Shown in pieces: positions 34,024 through 41,837 of a stretch of 64,000 bases of DNA (its first letter is position 1; each line of letters starts with the position of its first letter). Below the pieces are notes generated by a model that made no database searches, was not told where the DNA came from, and saw nothing but the letters and a program-made list of their open reading frames with translations. This DNA comes from JBDHRG01 sp039807445 (GTDB lineage: Bacteria; Pseudomonadota; Gammaproteobacteria; Competibacterales; Competibacteraceae): positions 1 to 64,000 of the forward strand of contig JBDHRG010000001.1 of assembly GCA_039807445.1 (NCBI GenBank), in the 5' to 3' direction. The position numbers and the translations under genes are program-made.

Positions 34024-34090
34024 GCCTCGGGGTCCTTGCGATCCGTGGTCGGTGGATGGAGTCGGGCCGGGTGGCCGGCGGTTCACGCGC

Positions 34091-35083
34091 TCAGGGCGCC
34101 AGCGGCGGCTCGGCGAGCGTGGCGAGCTGCTCGCGCAGCGCCAGCACCTGCTCTTCCCACCAGCGCGGGGTATTGAACCACGGGAAGTGATGCGGGAAGG
34201 CGGGGTCGCTCCAGCGCCGCGCCAGCCAAGCCGCGTAGTGGATCAGCCGCAGCGCGCGCAGCGGCTCGATCAGCGCGAGCTCGAGCGGGTCGAAGCCGCG
34301 GAACGCCGAATAGCCTTCGAGCAGCGCCGCGAGCTGCGCCTCGCGCTCGACGCGCGGCCCTGACAGCAGCATCCACAGGTCTTGTACCGCCGGGCCGCTC
34401 ACCGCATCGTCGAGGTCGACGAAGGCGGGCCCTTCGTCCTCGGCCCACAGCACGTTGCCGGGGTGGCAGTCGCCGTGCAGGCGGATCGCCTGCGCCCGAC
34501 AGGCCTCGAACGCCGCTTCGACCGCTGCCAGCAGTTCGGCGCTGACCGAGGTGTAGGCCGGGCGCAGGTAGTCGGGCACGAAGCCGTGCTCGAGCACGAA
34601 GCCGCGCGCCTCGACACCGAAGCGCTGCACCGTCAGCCGTGGCCGGTGGGCGAAGCGCCCTGCGGCGCCGACCGCGTGCAGCCGCCCGAGCAGCCGTCCG
34701 AGCCGCTCGAGCCGGCCGGGGGCCTCGAGATCCGGCCAGCGCCCGCCGCGGCGCGGGAACAGCGCGAAGCGGAAGGCGTCGATGCGCCGCAGCGTGCGGC
34801 CTTCGCCGTCGGCCAGCGGCGCGATCACCGGCAGCTCGGCCGCGGCGAGCTCGGCGGCGAAGGCGTGCTCTTCCTCGATCGCCGCGTCGGGCCAGCGCCC
34901 CGGGCGATAGAACTTGGCGACCAGCGGTGCGCCGTCCTCGATGCCGACCTGGTAGACGCGGTTCTCGTAGCTGTTCAGCGCCAGGATGCGGCCGTCGGCA
35001 CGCACCCCCGAGGCTTCGACCGCGGCGAGCACGCGCTCGGGCGTCAGCTCGCGGTAGGCGAGGTTGGCGTCGACCCCGCGCAT
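34091..35083 (-). CDS. srkA: SrkA/RdoA-type stress response kinase
   Basis: The 330-residue protein has the aminoglycoside phosphotransferase/choline kinase fold of SrkA (YihE), a Ser/Thr kinase that protects cells from stress-induced death. The nucleotide-binding segment is ENRVYQVGIEDGAPLVAKFYRP, the catalytic loop is HGDCHPGNVLW, and the Mg-binding motif is FVDLDDAVSGP. The ATG at 35083 overlaps the stop codon of the upstream lipoprotein gene by one base, so the two are coupled. Confidence 0.9.
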   Translation of the reverse strand: MRGVDANLAYRELTPERVLAAVEASGVRADGRILALNSYENRVYQVGIEDGAPLVAKFYRPGRWPDAAIEEEHAFAAELAAAELPVIAPLADGEGRTLRRIDAFRFALFPRRGGRWPDLEAPGRLERLGRLLGRLHAVGAAGRFAHRPRLTVQRFGVEARGFVLEHGFVPDYLRPAYTSVSAELLAAVEAAFEACRAQAIRLHGDCHPGNVLWAEDEGPAFVDLDDAVSGPAVQDLWMLLSGPRVEREAQLAALLEGYSAFRGFDPLELALIEPLRALRLIHYAAWLARRWSDPAFPHHFPWFNTPRWWEEQVLALREQLATLAEPPLAP

Positions 35084-35658
35084 CAGCGCGCCAGCGCGTC
35101 GAGCACGCCGCGGTCGGACAGCAGGCGCTGTAGGGCCTGCGACAGGATCTCGTTGACGATCGCCTCGTTGGTCTCGCCGCCGGGCGGACCGACCACCTGG
35201 CGCGCGCTGTTGGCCCGATACTGGCCGGTGAAGCCGAAGCCGGCGTTGCGCACCACGCCGCGCACCTCGGCACCGGCGCGCACCTCGTTGACCACCGGCT
35301 CGCCGAGGGCGCGGTAATCGATGCGCAGCACCTCGACGCGCAGTTGGACCGGCGCGGCGGCGCCCGGCGGCGCGAGCTGGAACTGCATCGCCTGCAGCCG
35401 CTCGGCGAGCGCGGCGCGCACCGCGCCAGCGACCTCGTTGCGCGGCGCGACCGTGGCCGTGGCGTAGACGCCGCCGCGCGCGCCGAAGTCCGCCGCCGCA
35501 CGCTGGTCGACAACCTCGAGCGCGAGCGCCCGACCGTGGCCGATCGCCGGTGCGGCGACATCGAGCACCGGGTGGATGCCGATGGTCTGCGGGCTCAGCG
35601 CGCACCCCGCCGCGAGCACGGCGAGCAGCGCGGCCAGGCACGGGCCTGCGATCCTCAT
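35083..35658 (-). CDS. YajG-like lipoprotein
   Basis: The 191-residue protein has a lipoprotein signal (MRIAGPCLAALLAVLAAGC, lipobox LAAGC). A domain of about 170 residues follows that resembles the YajG/DUF4136-like outer-membrane lipoproteins. The function is unknown. The internal ATG at 35658 is chosen because it places the signal peptide at the N-terminus. It is translationally coupled to the srkA-like gene. Confidence 0.78.
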   Translation of the reverse strand: MRIAGPCLAALLAVLAAGCALSPQTIGIHPVLDVAAPAIGHGRALALEVVDQRAAADFGARGGVYATATVAPRNEVAGAVRAALAERLQAMQFQLAPPGAAAPVQLRVEVLRIDYRALGEPVVNEVRAGAEVRGVVRNAGFGFTGQYRANSARQVVGPPGGETNEAIVNEILSQALQRLLSDRGVLDALAR

Positions 35659-35749
35659 GGCGTTCTCCTGAATAAGCCTCGATCCACGGCCGCGCAGCAT
35701 ACCCCGGTCGGCGCGGTTTGACAGCCGCGGAGCGTGGCGGCCAAACTCG

Positions 35750-35763
35750 CTGCACCGGTACAG
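35750..35763. promoter_or_regulatory. Candidate operator upstream of the MocR-type regulator
   Basis: CTGcACCGGTaCAG is a 14-bp inverted repeat with one mismatched pair, 47 bases before the GTG start of the MocR-type gene. TTGACA occurs 32 bases upstream of it (35718-35723). It is a plausible binding site for the regulator itself (inference). Confidence 0.4.
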
Positions 35764-35809
35764 TCCTGAACGATGACATCAACCCACAGCACAGTTCGAG
35801 AGGCGCGCG

Positions 35810-37240
35810 GTGAACCACGGCGAACACCTGAATCTCTACCGGCGCATCGCCGAAGACCTGGCCGGCGCGATCGGTAGCGGCGCCTACGCCCCCGGCGACC
35901 GCGTGCCCTCGGTGCGGCGGCTGAGCCGACAGATGGGGGTCAGCATCTCGACGGTGACGCAAGCCTACGGCCTCTTGGTCGACCGTGGCATGGTCGAGGC
36001 GCGACCGCAGTCGGGCTACTACGTCTGCACGCGGCTGCGCGCCGCGGCACCTGAACCGAGCATGTCGCGGCCGATGGTCAAGCCGACGCCGGTGTCGACC
36101 AGCGAGCTGACGCTCGAGCTGCTCGCGGGCAGCCCCGATGCGGACTTCATCCAGCTCGCCACCGCGGTCCCCGCCCCCGACCTGCTGCCGACCGCTGCGC
36201 TCAACCGCTGCCTGGCGGCGGTGCTGCGCGAACACCCCGAGCTGTCGGCGCACTACGATGCGCCCTTCGGCCGTGCCGAGCTGCGCACCCAGGTTGCGCG
36301 GCTGCTGCACGCCGGCGGCGCGCGGCTGCGCCCCGAAGAGCTGGTGGTGACCTCCGGCTGCCAGGAGGCGCTGACGCTGTGCCTGCGCGCCGTCGCGCAG
36401 GCCGGCGACACGATCGCGGTCGAATCGCCGACCTACTACGGCATGCTGCAGGCGATCGAGTCGCTCGGCATGCACGCGCTCGAGATCCCGACGCACCCGC
36501 GCGAGGGCCTGTGTCTCGACCACCTCGAGCAGGCGCTGGCACAATGGCCGATCAAGGCTTGCCTGCTGGTGCCGACGCACAGCAACCCGCTCGGCTCGTG
36601 CATGTCCGACGCCAACAAGCGCCGCCTGGTCGAGCTGCTGGCGAGCCGCGAAATCCCGCTGATCGAGGACGACGTCTACGGCGACCTCGGTTTCACCGCG
36701 CCGCGCCCGACGCCGTGCAAGGCGTACGACCGCGACGGGCTGGTGCTGACGTGCTCGTCGTTCTCGAAGACGCTGGGGCCGGGCTTCCGCACCGGCTGGG
36801 CTGCACCCGGACGCTATCTCGAGCGCGTCAAGCTGCTGAAGCAGCTATCCAGCTTCGCCTCGGCGCCGTGGCCGCAGCTCGCGATCGCGCGCTTCCTCGC
36901 CCGCGGCGGCTACGAGCGCCACCTGAACGGCGCGCGACGCAGCTACGCGCGTCGTATCGAGCAACTGTCGCGGGCGATCGCGCGCCACTTTCCCGAAGAC
37001 ACACGCGCGACGCAACCGACCGGCGGCACCGTGGTCTGGATCGAGCTGCCCGGAAAAGCCGATACCGTGGAGCTATACCGCCGCGCGCGCGCGCACGGCA
37101 TCGGCATCGCTCCGGGGGTGCTGTTCACGGCACAGCGGCGCTACCGCAATGCTTTGCGGCTGAACGGTGCAGCCGAGTGGGATGACAGGCTCGAGGACGC
37201 ACTGGCCACGCTGGGCCGGCTGGCGAAGGGGATCGTGTGA
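35810..37240 (+). CDS. MocR-type GntR/aminotransferase transcriptional regulator
   Basis: The 476-residue protein fuses a GntR winged helix-turn-helix (about 5-75, PSVRRLSRQMGVSISTVTQAY) to a fold type I aminotransferase domain (about 110-470). The PLP lysine is Lys320 in SSFSKTLGPGFRTGW, and the SNPLGSCMS and DDVYGDLGF motifs are present. MocR regulators use PLP or amino adducts as effectors. The start is a GTG with GAGAGG upstream. It is divergent from the YajG-like/srkA pair, and no obvious enzyme target is adjacent. Confidence 0.92.
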   Translation: MNHGEHLNLYRRIAEDLAGAIGSGAYAPGDRVPSVRRLSRQMGVSISTVTQAYGLLVDRGMVEARPQSGYYVCTRLRAAAPEPSMSRPMVKPTPVSTSELTLELLAGSPDADFIQLATAVPAPDLLPTAALNRCLAAVLREHPELSAHYDAPFGRAELRTQVARLLHAGGARLRPEELVVTSGCQEALTLCLRAVAQAGDTIAVESPTYYGMLQAIESLGMHALEIPTHPREGLCLDHLEQALAQWPIKACLLVPTHSNPLGSCMSDANKRRLVELLASREIPLIEDDVYGDLGFTAPRPTPCKAYDRDGLVLTCSSFSKTLGPGFRTGWAAPGRYLERVKLLKQLSSFASAPWPQLAIARFLARGGYERHLNGARRSYARRIEQLSRAIARHFPEDTRATQPTGGTVVWIELPGKADTVELYRRARAHGIGIAPGVLFTAQRRYRNALRLNGAAEWDDRLEDALATLGRLAKGIV

Positions 37241-37274
37241 AACCCATAAGTTACGGGGCGCGTGGAACGCGGCT

Positions 37275-37478
37275 CTACGCCGGCACCGCGAACGCGAGCG
37301 CCGTCTCGAAGCGCTCGAGCCGGGCTTCGTCGAGCAGCTCGCGCACGTCGGGACCACACTTGCCGCAACCGTTGCAGACGTCGAGCTCGCGGCGCAGCGC
37401 GCGCATCGTCGTCGCGCCTTCGTCGATCGCGGCGCGGATCTGGCGGTCGGTCACTCCCTTGCAGATGCAGACGTACAT
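37275..37478 (-). CDS. bfd: Bacterioferritin-associated ferredoxin
   Basis: Bfd is a [2Fe-2S] protein that delivers electrons to bacterioferritin to release stored iron. The 67-residue sequence has the four cluster ligands Cys4, Cys6, Cys38 and Cys41, plus an extra Cys35. A Fur-box-like sequence lies 45 bases upstream, fitting induction under iron limitation. The partner bfr lies immediately upstream on the same strand. Confidence 0.95.
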   Translation of the reverse strand: MYVCICKGVTDRQIRAAIDEGATTMRALRRELDVCNGCGKCGPDVRELLDEARLERFETALAFAVPA

Positions 37479-37522
37479 GGCGGCCTCTCAGCCCGAACAA
37501 TCGCCGGCTATGATTTACCGAA

Positions 37523-37537
37523 TGAGAATGATTGTCA
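37523..37537. promoter_or_regulatory. Fur box upstream of bfd
   Basis: TGAGAAT-G-ATTGTCA is a 7-1-7 inverted repeat with one mismatched pair, close to the Fur consensus TGATAAT-G-ATTATCA. It lies 45 bases before the bfd start codon, between bfd and the bfr terminator. Confidence 0.75.
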
Positions 37538-37598
37538 ACGGTTTGCGGCAAGGCATCGCATCCGCCTCCCCAGCCGCTGATGCACCACCGGAAAGACG

Positions 37599-37622
37599 GC
37601 GGGCGGCCCGCAGGCCGCCCGC
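37599..37622 (-). terminator. Terminator-like hairpin after bfr
   Basis: GCGGGCGGCC and GGCCGCCCGC form a perfect 10-bp stem around CGCA. The minus-strand tail is CGTCTTTCC, a weak T-run. It lies 27 bases after the bfr stop codon and separates bfr from the Fur-controlled bfd. Confidence 0.55.
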
Positions 37623-37649
37623 AAGGTGTTTCCGAACGGGCGTCCGGGC

Positions 37650-38126
37650 TCAGCTCGGGCTGCCCATCGCCGACTGCAGGTAGTTCTGCAAGCCGACCTT
37701 GTCGACCAGCTCGAGCTGGGTTTCCAGCCAGTCGATGTGGTCTTCCTCGCCCTCGAGGATGTTCTCGAACAGTTCGCGGCTGACGTAGTCGGAAACCGAT
37801 TCGCAGTAGGCGATCGCTTCGAGCAGCAGCAGCCGTGCCTCCGTCTCCAGTTCGAGATCGGCCTTCAGCATCTCGGGCACGTCTTCGCCGATGCGCAGCT
37901 TGCCGAGGTCCTGCAGGTTCGGCAGCCCCTCGAGAAACAGGATGCGCTCGATGAGCTTGTCGGCGTGCTTCATCTCGTCGATCGACTCGTGGTACTCGTG
38001 CTCGCCGAGCTTCCCGAGCCCCCAATTGTCGTACATGCGCGCGTGCAGAAAATACTGGTTGATCGCCGTCAACTCGTTCTTCAACACCTTGTTCAGGTAC
38101 TCGATGACCTTCGCATCGCTTTTCAT
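37650..38126 (-). CDS. bfr: Bacterioferritin
   Basis: Bfr forms a 24-subunit, heme-containing shell that oxidises and stores iron. The 158-residue protein keeps all ferroxidase ligands (Glu18, Glu51, His54, Glu94, Glu127, His130) and the heme ligand Met52. It is therefore a complete catalytic, heme-binding subunit. The ribosome binding site is GAGAGG. bfd, which encodes the reductant partner, follows under separate Fur control. Confidence 0.96.
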   Translation of the reverse strand: MKSDAKVIEYLNKVLKNELTAINQYFLHARMYDNWGLGKLGEHEYHESIDEMKHADKLIERILFLEGLPNLQDLGKLRIGEDVPEMLKADLELETEARLLLLEAIAYCESVSDYVSRELFENILEGEEDHIDWLETQLELVDKVGLQNYLQSAMGSPS

Positions 38127-38436
38127 ACGTCTCGACCTCTCTCTATTTGGCGCTCTTGTTATCGATAGATGTCGGCGCGGGGAACCTCATCGGCGTGGCA
38201 GCTACCGATGCGAACGCACATCGTTCACAAAACGAAAAGAAAAACAAATAACTTTCACAATGTGAACCTGCGCCTTCAGAATATAGCTGCGCGCCCGGGC
38301 GAGCAGCGAACCGGGAAAGAGGCTTCGGGGACAGGCGACGGCCGGCGTTCGCTCGGGCAGCGAACGCGACCGCAGCGGAGTCGACTGGCTCCACGAGCCC
38401 GCGCCGCGCCGACAGCACGCGCGCGGGCCGGCGCAG
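38127..38436. promoter_or_regulatory. bfr-hemP intergenic region with a TTCACA/TGTGAA palindrome
   Basis: This 310-base interval has no credible gene. It holds an unusually AT-rich patch (38223-38267) for this genome. Within it lies the 13-bp perfect palindrome TTCACAaTGTGAA (38254-38266), and an upstream GTTCACA (38223-38229) adds another half-site. It is probably the bfr regulatory region. The regulator is unknown; the arrangement is the reverse of a CRP half-site order. Confidence 0.45.
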
Positions 38437-38604
38437 TCACTTGGTCAAAATCAGCTTACCCTTGCTGGTGTGGCGCAGCTGGTAGAGCTCGCCGGCGTGC
38501 TCGATCAGCAGCGTGCGGCTGCCGGCGAGCAGCTGGCTGCTGGAAATGCGCCGCTGCCCGATCGGGGCGGCGCGCGGGCGTTCCTGGCTTGCGGTCGTGT
38601 TCAT
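38437..38604 (-). CDS. hemP: Hemin uptake protein HemP
   Basis: The 55-residue protein has the HemP signature in its C-terminal half (RRISSSQLLAGSRTLLIEH, GELYQLRHTSKGKLILTK). HemP proteins are small factors needed for heme uptake or its regulation in betaproteobacteria. The ATG at 38604 has a perfect AGGAGG seven bases upstream. A longer open frame upstream covers the Fur box and is not coding. No heme receptor gene is adjacent. Confidence 0.9.
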   Translation of the reverse strand: MNTTASQERPRAAPIGQRRISSSQLLAGSRTLLIEHAGELYQLRHTSKGKLILTK

Positions 38605-38684
38605 CGATGCCTCCTGATCCATAGCGGTTGCCAGGCTCCGGGCCGCATCCTGGATCACGGCGGCGGCGGCATGGCTGGAATAGA

Positions 38685-38699
38685 TGATAATCATTATCA
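38685..38699. promoter_or_regulatory. Perfect Fur box upstream of hemP
   Basis: TGATAAT-C-ATTATCA is an exact 7-1-7 inverted repeat and matches the Fur consensus at every symmetric position. It lies 81 bases before the hemP start codon. Confidence 0.92.
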
Positions 38700-38734
38700 A
38701 TAACACTGTAAATCACGACCGCCCCGCTTTGCCT

Positions 38735-39514
38735 TTACTCCCCCGCCGCTGACTTCAGCAGCTCGAGCGTCCCGGCGCGGCGCAGCCACGGATCGGCCAG
38801 CAGCGCCAGTTGCGTGCGATTGCCGACCCGCGTGATCTGCAGGATCTGCGACACGTACAGCTTGACGGTATTCTCCGACAGCCCCAGGTCGCAGGCGATC
38901 TGGTAATTGGTCTTGCCACGGCGGATGTGCACCAGCACTTCCCACATGCGCGGCGTCAGCGCCGGCAGCGCAGCGTCGCCGGCGGCGGCCGGCGCATCGT
39001 CGCTCCGCGCATCGATGCGCTCGCGCAGGCCATCGAACGCAGAGCTCAGCTGCTCGAGCCGGTGCGTCACCGTGGCGAGCTGCGCCTCGACCCTGCCGGC
39101 GAAGGCGTGGCGCTCGGCCGCCTCCAGCGCGCGCGCCAGTGCCCGGCGCACCGCCGCCTCGAGCGCATCGGGCACCAGCGGCTTGCCATGGAAGTCGCCG
39201 ACGCCGCTGCGCATCGCCTCGACCACGTCGCCGCGTTCGGCGTGGGCACTGACCAGGATCGCCTCGAAGGCACGCCGATGCCCGTGGCGCTGGCGCAAGC
39301 GCGCGACCAGGGCGTTGCCGTCGGCGCCGGGCAGGCGCAGATCGGCGATTACGACGCCGATGTCCGGCTCGCGTTCGAACAGCGCCAGCGCCTCCTCGGC
39401 GCTGGCTGCGCCGAAGCAGCGGTAGCCCTGCTCGGCGAAAAACTCGAGCAGTTCGTCGAGCGTGTCGACCTCGTCGTCGACGATCATCAACGCCATCGTC
39501 CCGTCCATCCACAT
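38735..39514 (-). CDS. LuxR-type response regulator
   Basis: The 259-residue protein has a receiver domain (about 8-125, phospho-acceptor Asp in VVIADLRLPGADG and the conserved Lys in DFHGKPL). An alpha-helical linker (about 128-175) leads to a C-terminal LuxR/NarL-type helix-turn-helix (LTPRMWEVLVHI, NYQIACDLGLSENTVKLYVSQIL). The linker is longer than in NarL. It is divergent from the histidine kinase gene at 39767 and is probably its partner. Three nearby ATG codons are possible; the first has GGAG upstream. Confidence 0.88.
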   Translation of the reverse strand: MWMDGTMALMIVDDEVDTLDELLEFFAEQGYRCFGAASAEEALALFEREPDIGVVIADLRLPGADGNALVARLRQRHGHRRAFEAILVSAHAERGDVVEAMRSGVGDFHGKPLVPDALEAAVRRALARALEAAERHAFAGRVEAQLATVTHRLEQLSSAFDGLRERIDARSDDAPAAAGDAALPALTPRMWEVLVHIRRGKTNYQIACDLGLSENTVKLYVSQILQITRVGNRTQLALLADPWLRRAGTLELLKSAAGE

Positions 39515-39766
39515 CCGCTCCGCACGCCTGTCCCGATCCGACTAGTAGGAATTGACGATACCGGAATACGCGCGCGCACCCTAGACTGCGGCTCATGTCC
39601 ACGCCCGCCTGCACGGCGAAGCGGACACGCCTGCAGCAGTCCCCTCCTGCCGCGCCAGGAAAGCGCCGCGGAGAGCGAAAACGAGAAGGTGAACTGCCCG
39701 CTTTGCGCATATGCTGTGCGCCGGAGGCCGCTCGCGACCTCCGTTTTCCCGTTCACGCGGCGAACC

Positions 39767-41833
39767 ATGACCTTCTCCGATGACAGCGCGAGATGTCCGG
39801 CGGCGAGCCGCCTGCGCCGCATCTCCGATCGCGGCATCCTCGCCCTGTACCTGGCCGGCAGCCTGCTGGTGCTGCTGAGCGCAGCGTTGGTCTCGGCGGC
39901 GGCGCTGCACGAAGAGCACGCCAACCGCCTGGAGTCGGCCGAGCGCGACACCGCCAACCTCGCGCGCGCCTTCGAAGAGCACATCCACCGGACCTTCCGC
40001 GCGCTCGACCAGCAGAGCCGCCTGATCGCCGACGACTATCTGGCCGACCCCGAGCCGCAGCGGCTCGGCGCACGCCTGCACCGGCTGCTCGCGCTCGAGG
40101 ACGCCGCCGTGCAGCATGCGATCATCGATGCCGACGGCCGACTGCACGCGAGCAGCGCCGAGCGGCGCGGAATCGACCTGTCCGACCGCGAGCACTTCCG
40201 CCACCATTTGCGTCCGGGCGCCCTGGCGACCTTCGTCAGCCGGCCCCTGGTCGGACGCGCGAGCGGCAAGTGGTCGATCCAGTACACGCGCCGGATCGAG
40301 GATGCCGCGGGCGGGTTCCGCGGCGTCGCAGTGGCGTCGTTCGACCCCGAGTATCTGACGCGCTTCTACCGCTCGGTCGACCTCGGCCCGCGGGGCGTGA
40401 TCGCGCTGCTCGGCGAAGACGGCATCGTGCGCGCGCGCTCGGTCGACATGGAGCGTCACATCGGCCGCGACCTCGGCCACTCGACGCTGCTCGTGCACGC
40501 TGCGCGCGCCCCGGTCGACACCTACCGCAGCCCGAGCGCGCTCGATGGCGTCGAGCGCATCGTCAGCTACCGCAAGGTGCGCGACTTCCCGCTGCTGGTC
40601 GCGGTCGCCTACGCTGTCGACGACGTGATGCGCGGCTTCGACCGCTACGTGGCGCTGCACGCCGGCGTGCTGGCCTTCCTGCTGCTGGTCGTGATCACGC
40701 TCGGTGGGTTGCTGCGCGCCTATGTCGGCGATCGCACCGAGGCTGAGCGCGGCGTTGCCGAAGCGCTGTCGGAGCGTCGCGAGCGGCAATTCCTGGCCTC
40801 GATCCTCGAAACCGCCGGCGTACTCGTGGTCGTGACCGGGAGCGGCGGGCGCATCGAGGTCGCCAATCCGCGCTTCGCCGCGCTGTTCGCGGCCGACGGC
40901 GGCGGTGTCGACTGGTGCCCGCAGGCCACCGGATTCAGCCTCGAGGCCATCGTCGCTCGCCTGCCCTTCAGCTGCGAAGCGCAGGCGAGCGACCGCGAGG
41001 GCCGGCGCCGCAGCCTCGAATGGACCTTCACCGCGGTGCGCGACGAAGACGGCAGGCTGCGCCACTTGATCGGCATCGGCCTCGACAATACCGAGCGCCG
41101 CGAAACCGAGCTGATGCTGTACCAGTCGGCCAAGCTCGTGACCCTCGGCGAGATGGCCACCGGCCTGGCGCACGAGCTGAACCAGCCGCTCAACGCGATC
41201 CGGCTGACGATCGAGAACGTCGCGCGCCGCGCGCTCCAGGGCCCGGCCGAGCCGGGCTACCTGACCGCCAAGTTCGACAAGATCCGGCGCAACGTCGAGC
41301 GCGCCGCCGGCATCGTCGACCACATGCGCATCTACGGCCGACGCAGCGAGCGCAGCGCGGTCGCGGTCGACCCCGAGGCGGCGATCGCCGGCGCGCTGTC
41401 GATCACCGCCGCGTCGCTGCGCGAGCACGGCATCGCATGCCGCCGCGGGCCCGGCTGTGGCGGTCACGCCGCGCTCGCCGAGCTCGGCCTGCTCGAGCAA
41501 GTGCTGATCAACCTGGTCTTGAACGCGCGCGACGCCATCCTGACGCGGTGCGCGCAGGGCGGCGGCGGCGAGGATTGGATCGAGATCGGCTGCACCCCGC
41601 TCGCCGACGGACGGCTGCGGATCGCCGTCTCCGACACCGGTGGCGGCGTGCCCGCGGCGCTGCGCGACAGAATCTTCGAGCCGTTCTTCACCACCAAACC
41701 GGTCGGCCAGGGCATGGGGCTCGGGTTGTCGCTGTCGCACGGCATCGTCCGCGACTTCGGCGGCGAGCTGCGCCTGCGCGAAGGCGCACGCGGCGCGGTG
41801 TTCGAGCTCGACCTGCCGATGGCGCCGGCATAG
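39767..41833 (+). CDS. Membrane sensor histidine kinase
   Basis: The 688-residue protein has a first transmembrane helix near 25-46, a periplasmic dCACHE/PAS-like sensor domain (about 50-295) and a second helix near 300-320. A cytoplasmic PAS domain (about 345-450) follows. The HisKA domain has His469 in GLAHELNQPLNAIR, and the ATPase domain has N (NLVLNARDAI), G1 (DTGGGVP) and G2 (GMGLGLSLS) boxes. It resembles DctB-type kinases. The signal is unknown; the divergent LuxR-type regulator is the likely partner. Confidence 0.9.
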   Translation: MTFSDDSARCPAASRLRRISDRGILALYLAGSLLVLLSAALVSAAALHEEHANRLESAERDTANLARAFEEHIHRTFRALDQQSRLIADDYLADPEPQRLGARLHRLLALEDAAVQHAIIDADGRLHASSAERRGIDLSDREHFRHHLRPGALATFVSRPLVGRASGKWSIQYTRRIEDAAGGFRGVAVASFDPEYLTRFYRSVDLGPRGVIALLGEDGIVRARSVDMERHIGRDLGHSTLLVHAARAPVDTYRSPSALDGVERIVSYRKVRDFPLLVAVAYAVDDVMRGFDRYVALHAGVLAFLLLVVITLGGLLRAYVGDRTEAERGVAEALSERRERQFLASILETAGVLVVVTGSGGRIEVANPRFAALFAADGGGVDWCPQATGFSLEAIVARLPFSCEAQASDREGRRRSLEWTFTAVRDEDGRLRHLIGIGLDNTERRETELMLYQSAKLVTLGEMATGLAHELNQPLNAIRLTIENVARRALQGPAEPGYLTAKFDKIRRNVERAAGIVDHMRIYGRRSERSAVAVDPEAAIAGALSITAASLREHGIACRRGPGCGGHAALAELGLLEQVLINLVLNARDAILTRCAQGGGGEDWIEIGCTPLADGRLRIAVSDTGGGVPAALRDRIFEPFFTTKPVGQGMGLGLSLSHGIVRDFGGELRLREGARGAVFELDLPMAPA

Positions 41834-41837
41834 AGCC

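Noticed and set aside
38605..38716. Longer HemP or an extra small protein covering the Fur box
   Set aside because: The in-frame extension has no ribosome binding site, encodes the Fur box, and the internal ATG has a perfect AGGAGG.
39595..39783. Small frame between the response regulator and kinase genes
   Set aside because: It has no ribosome binding site and no recognisable domain, and it overlaps the likely promoter region and the start of the kinase gene.
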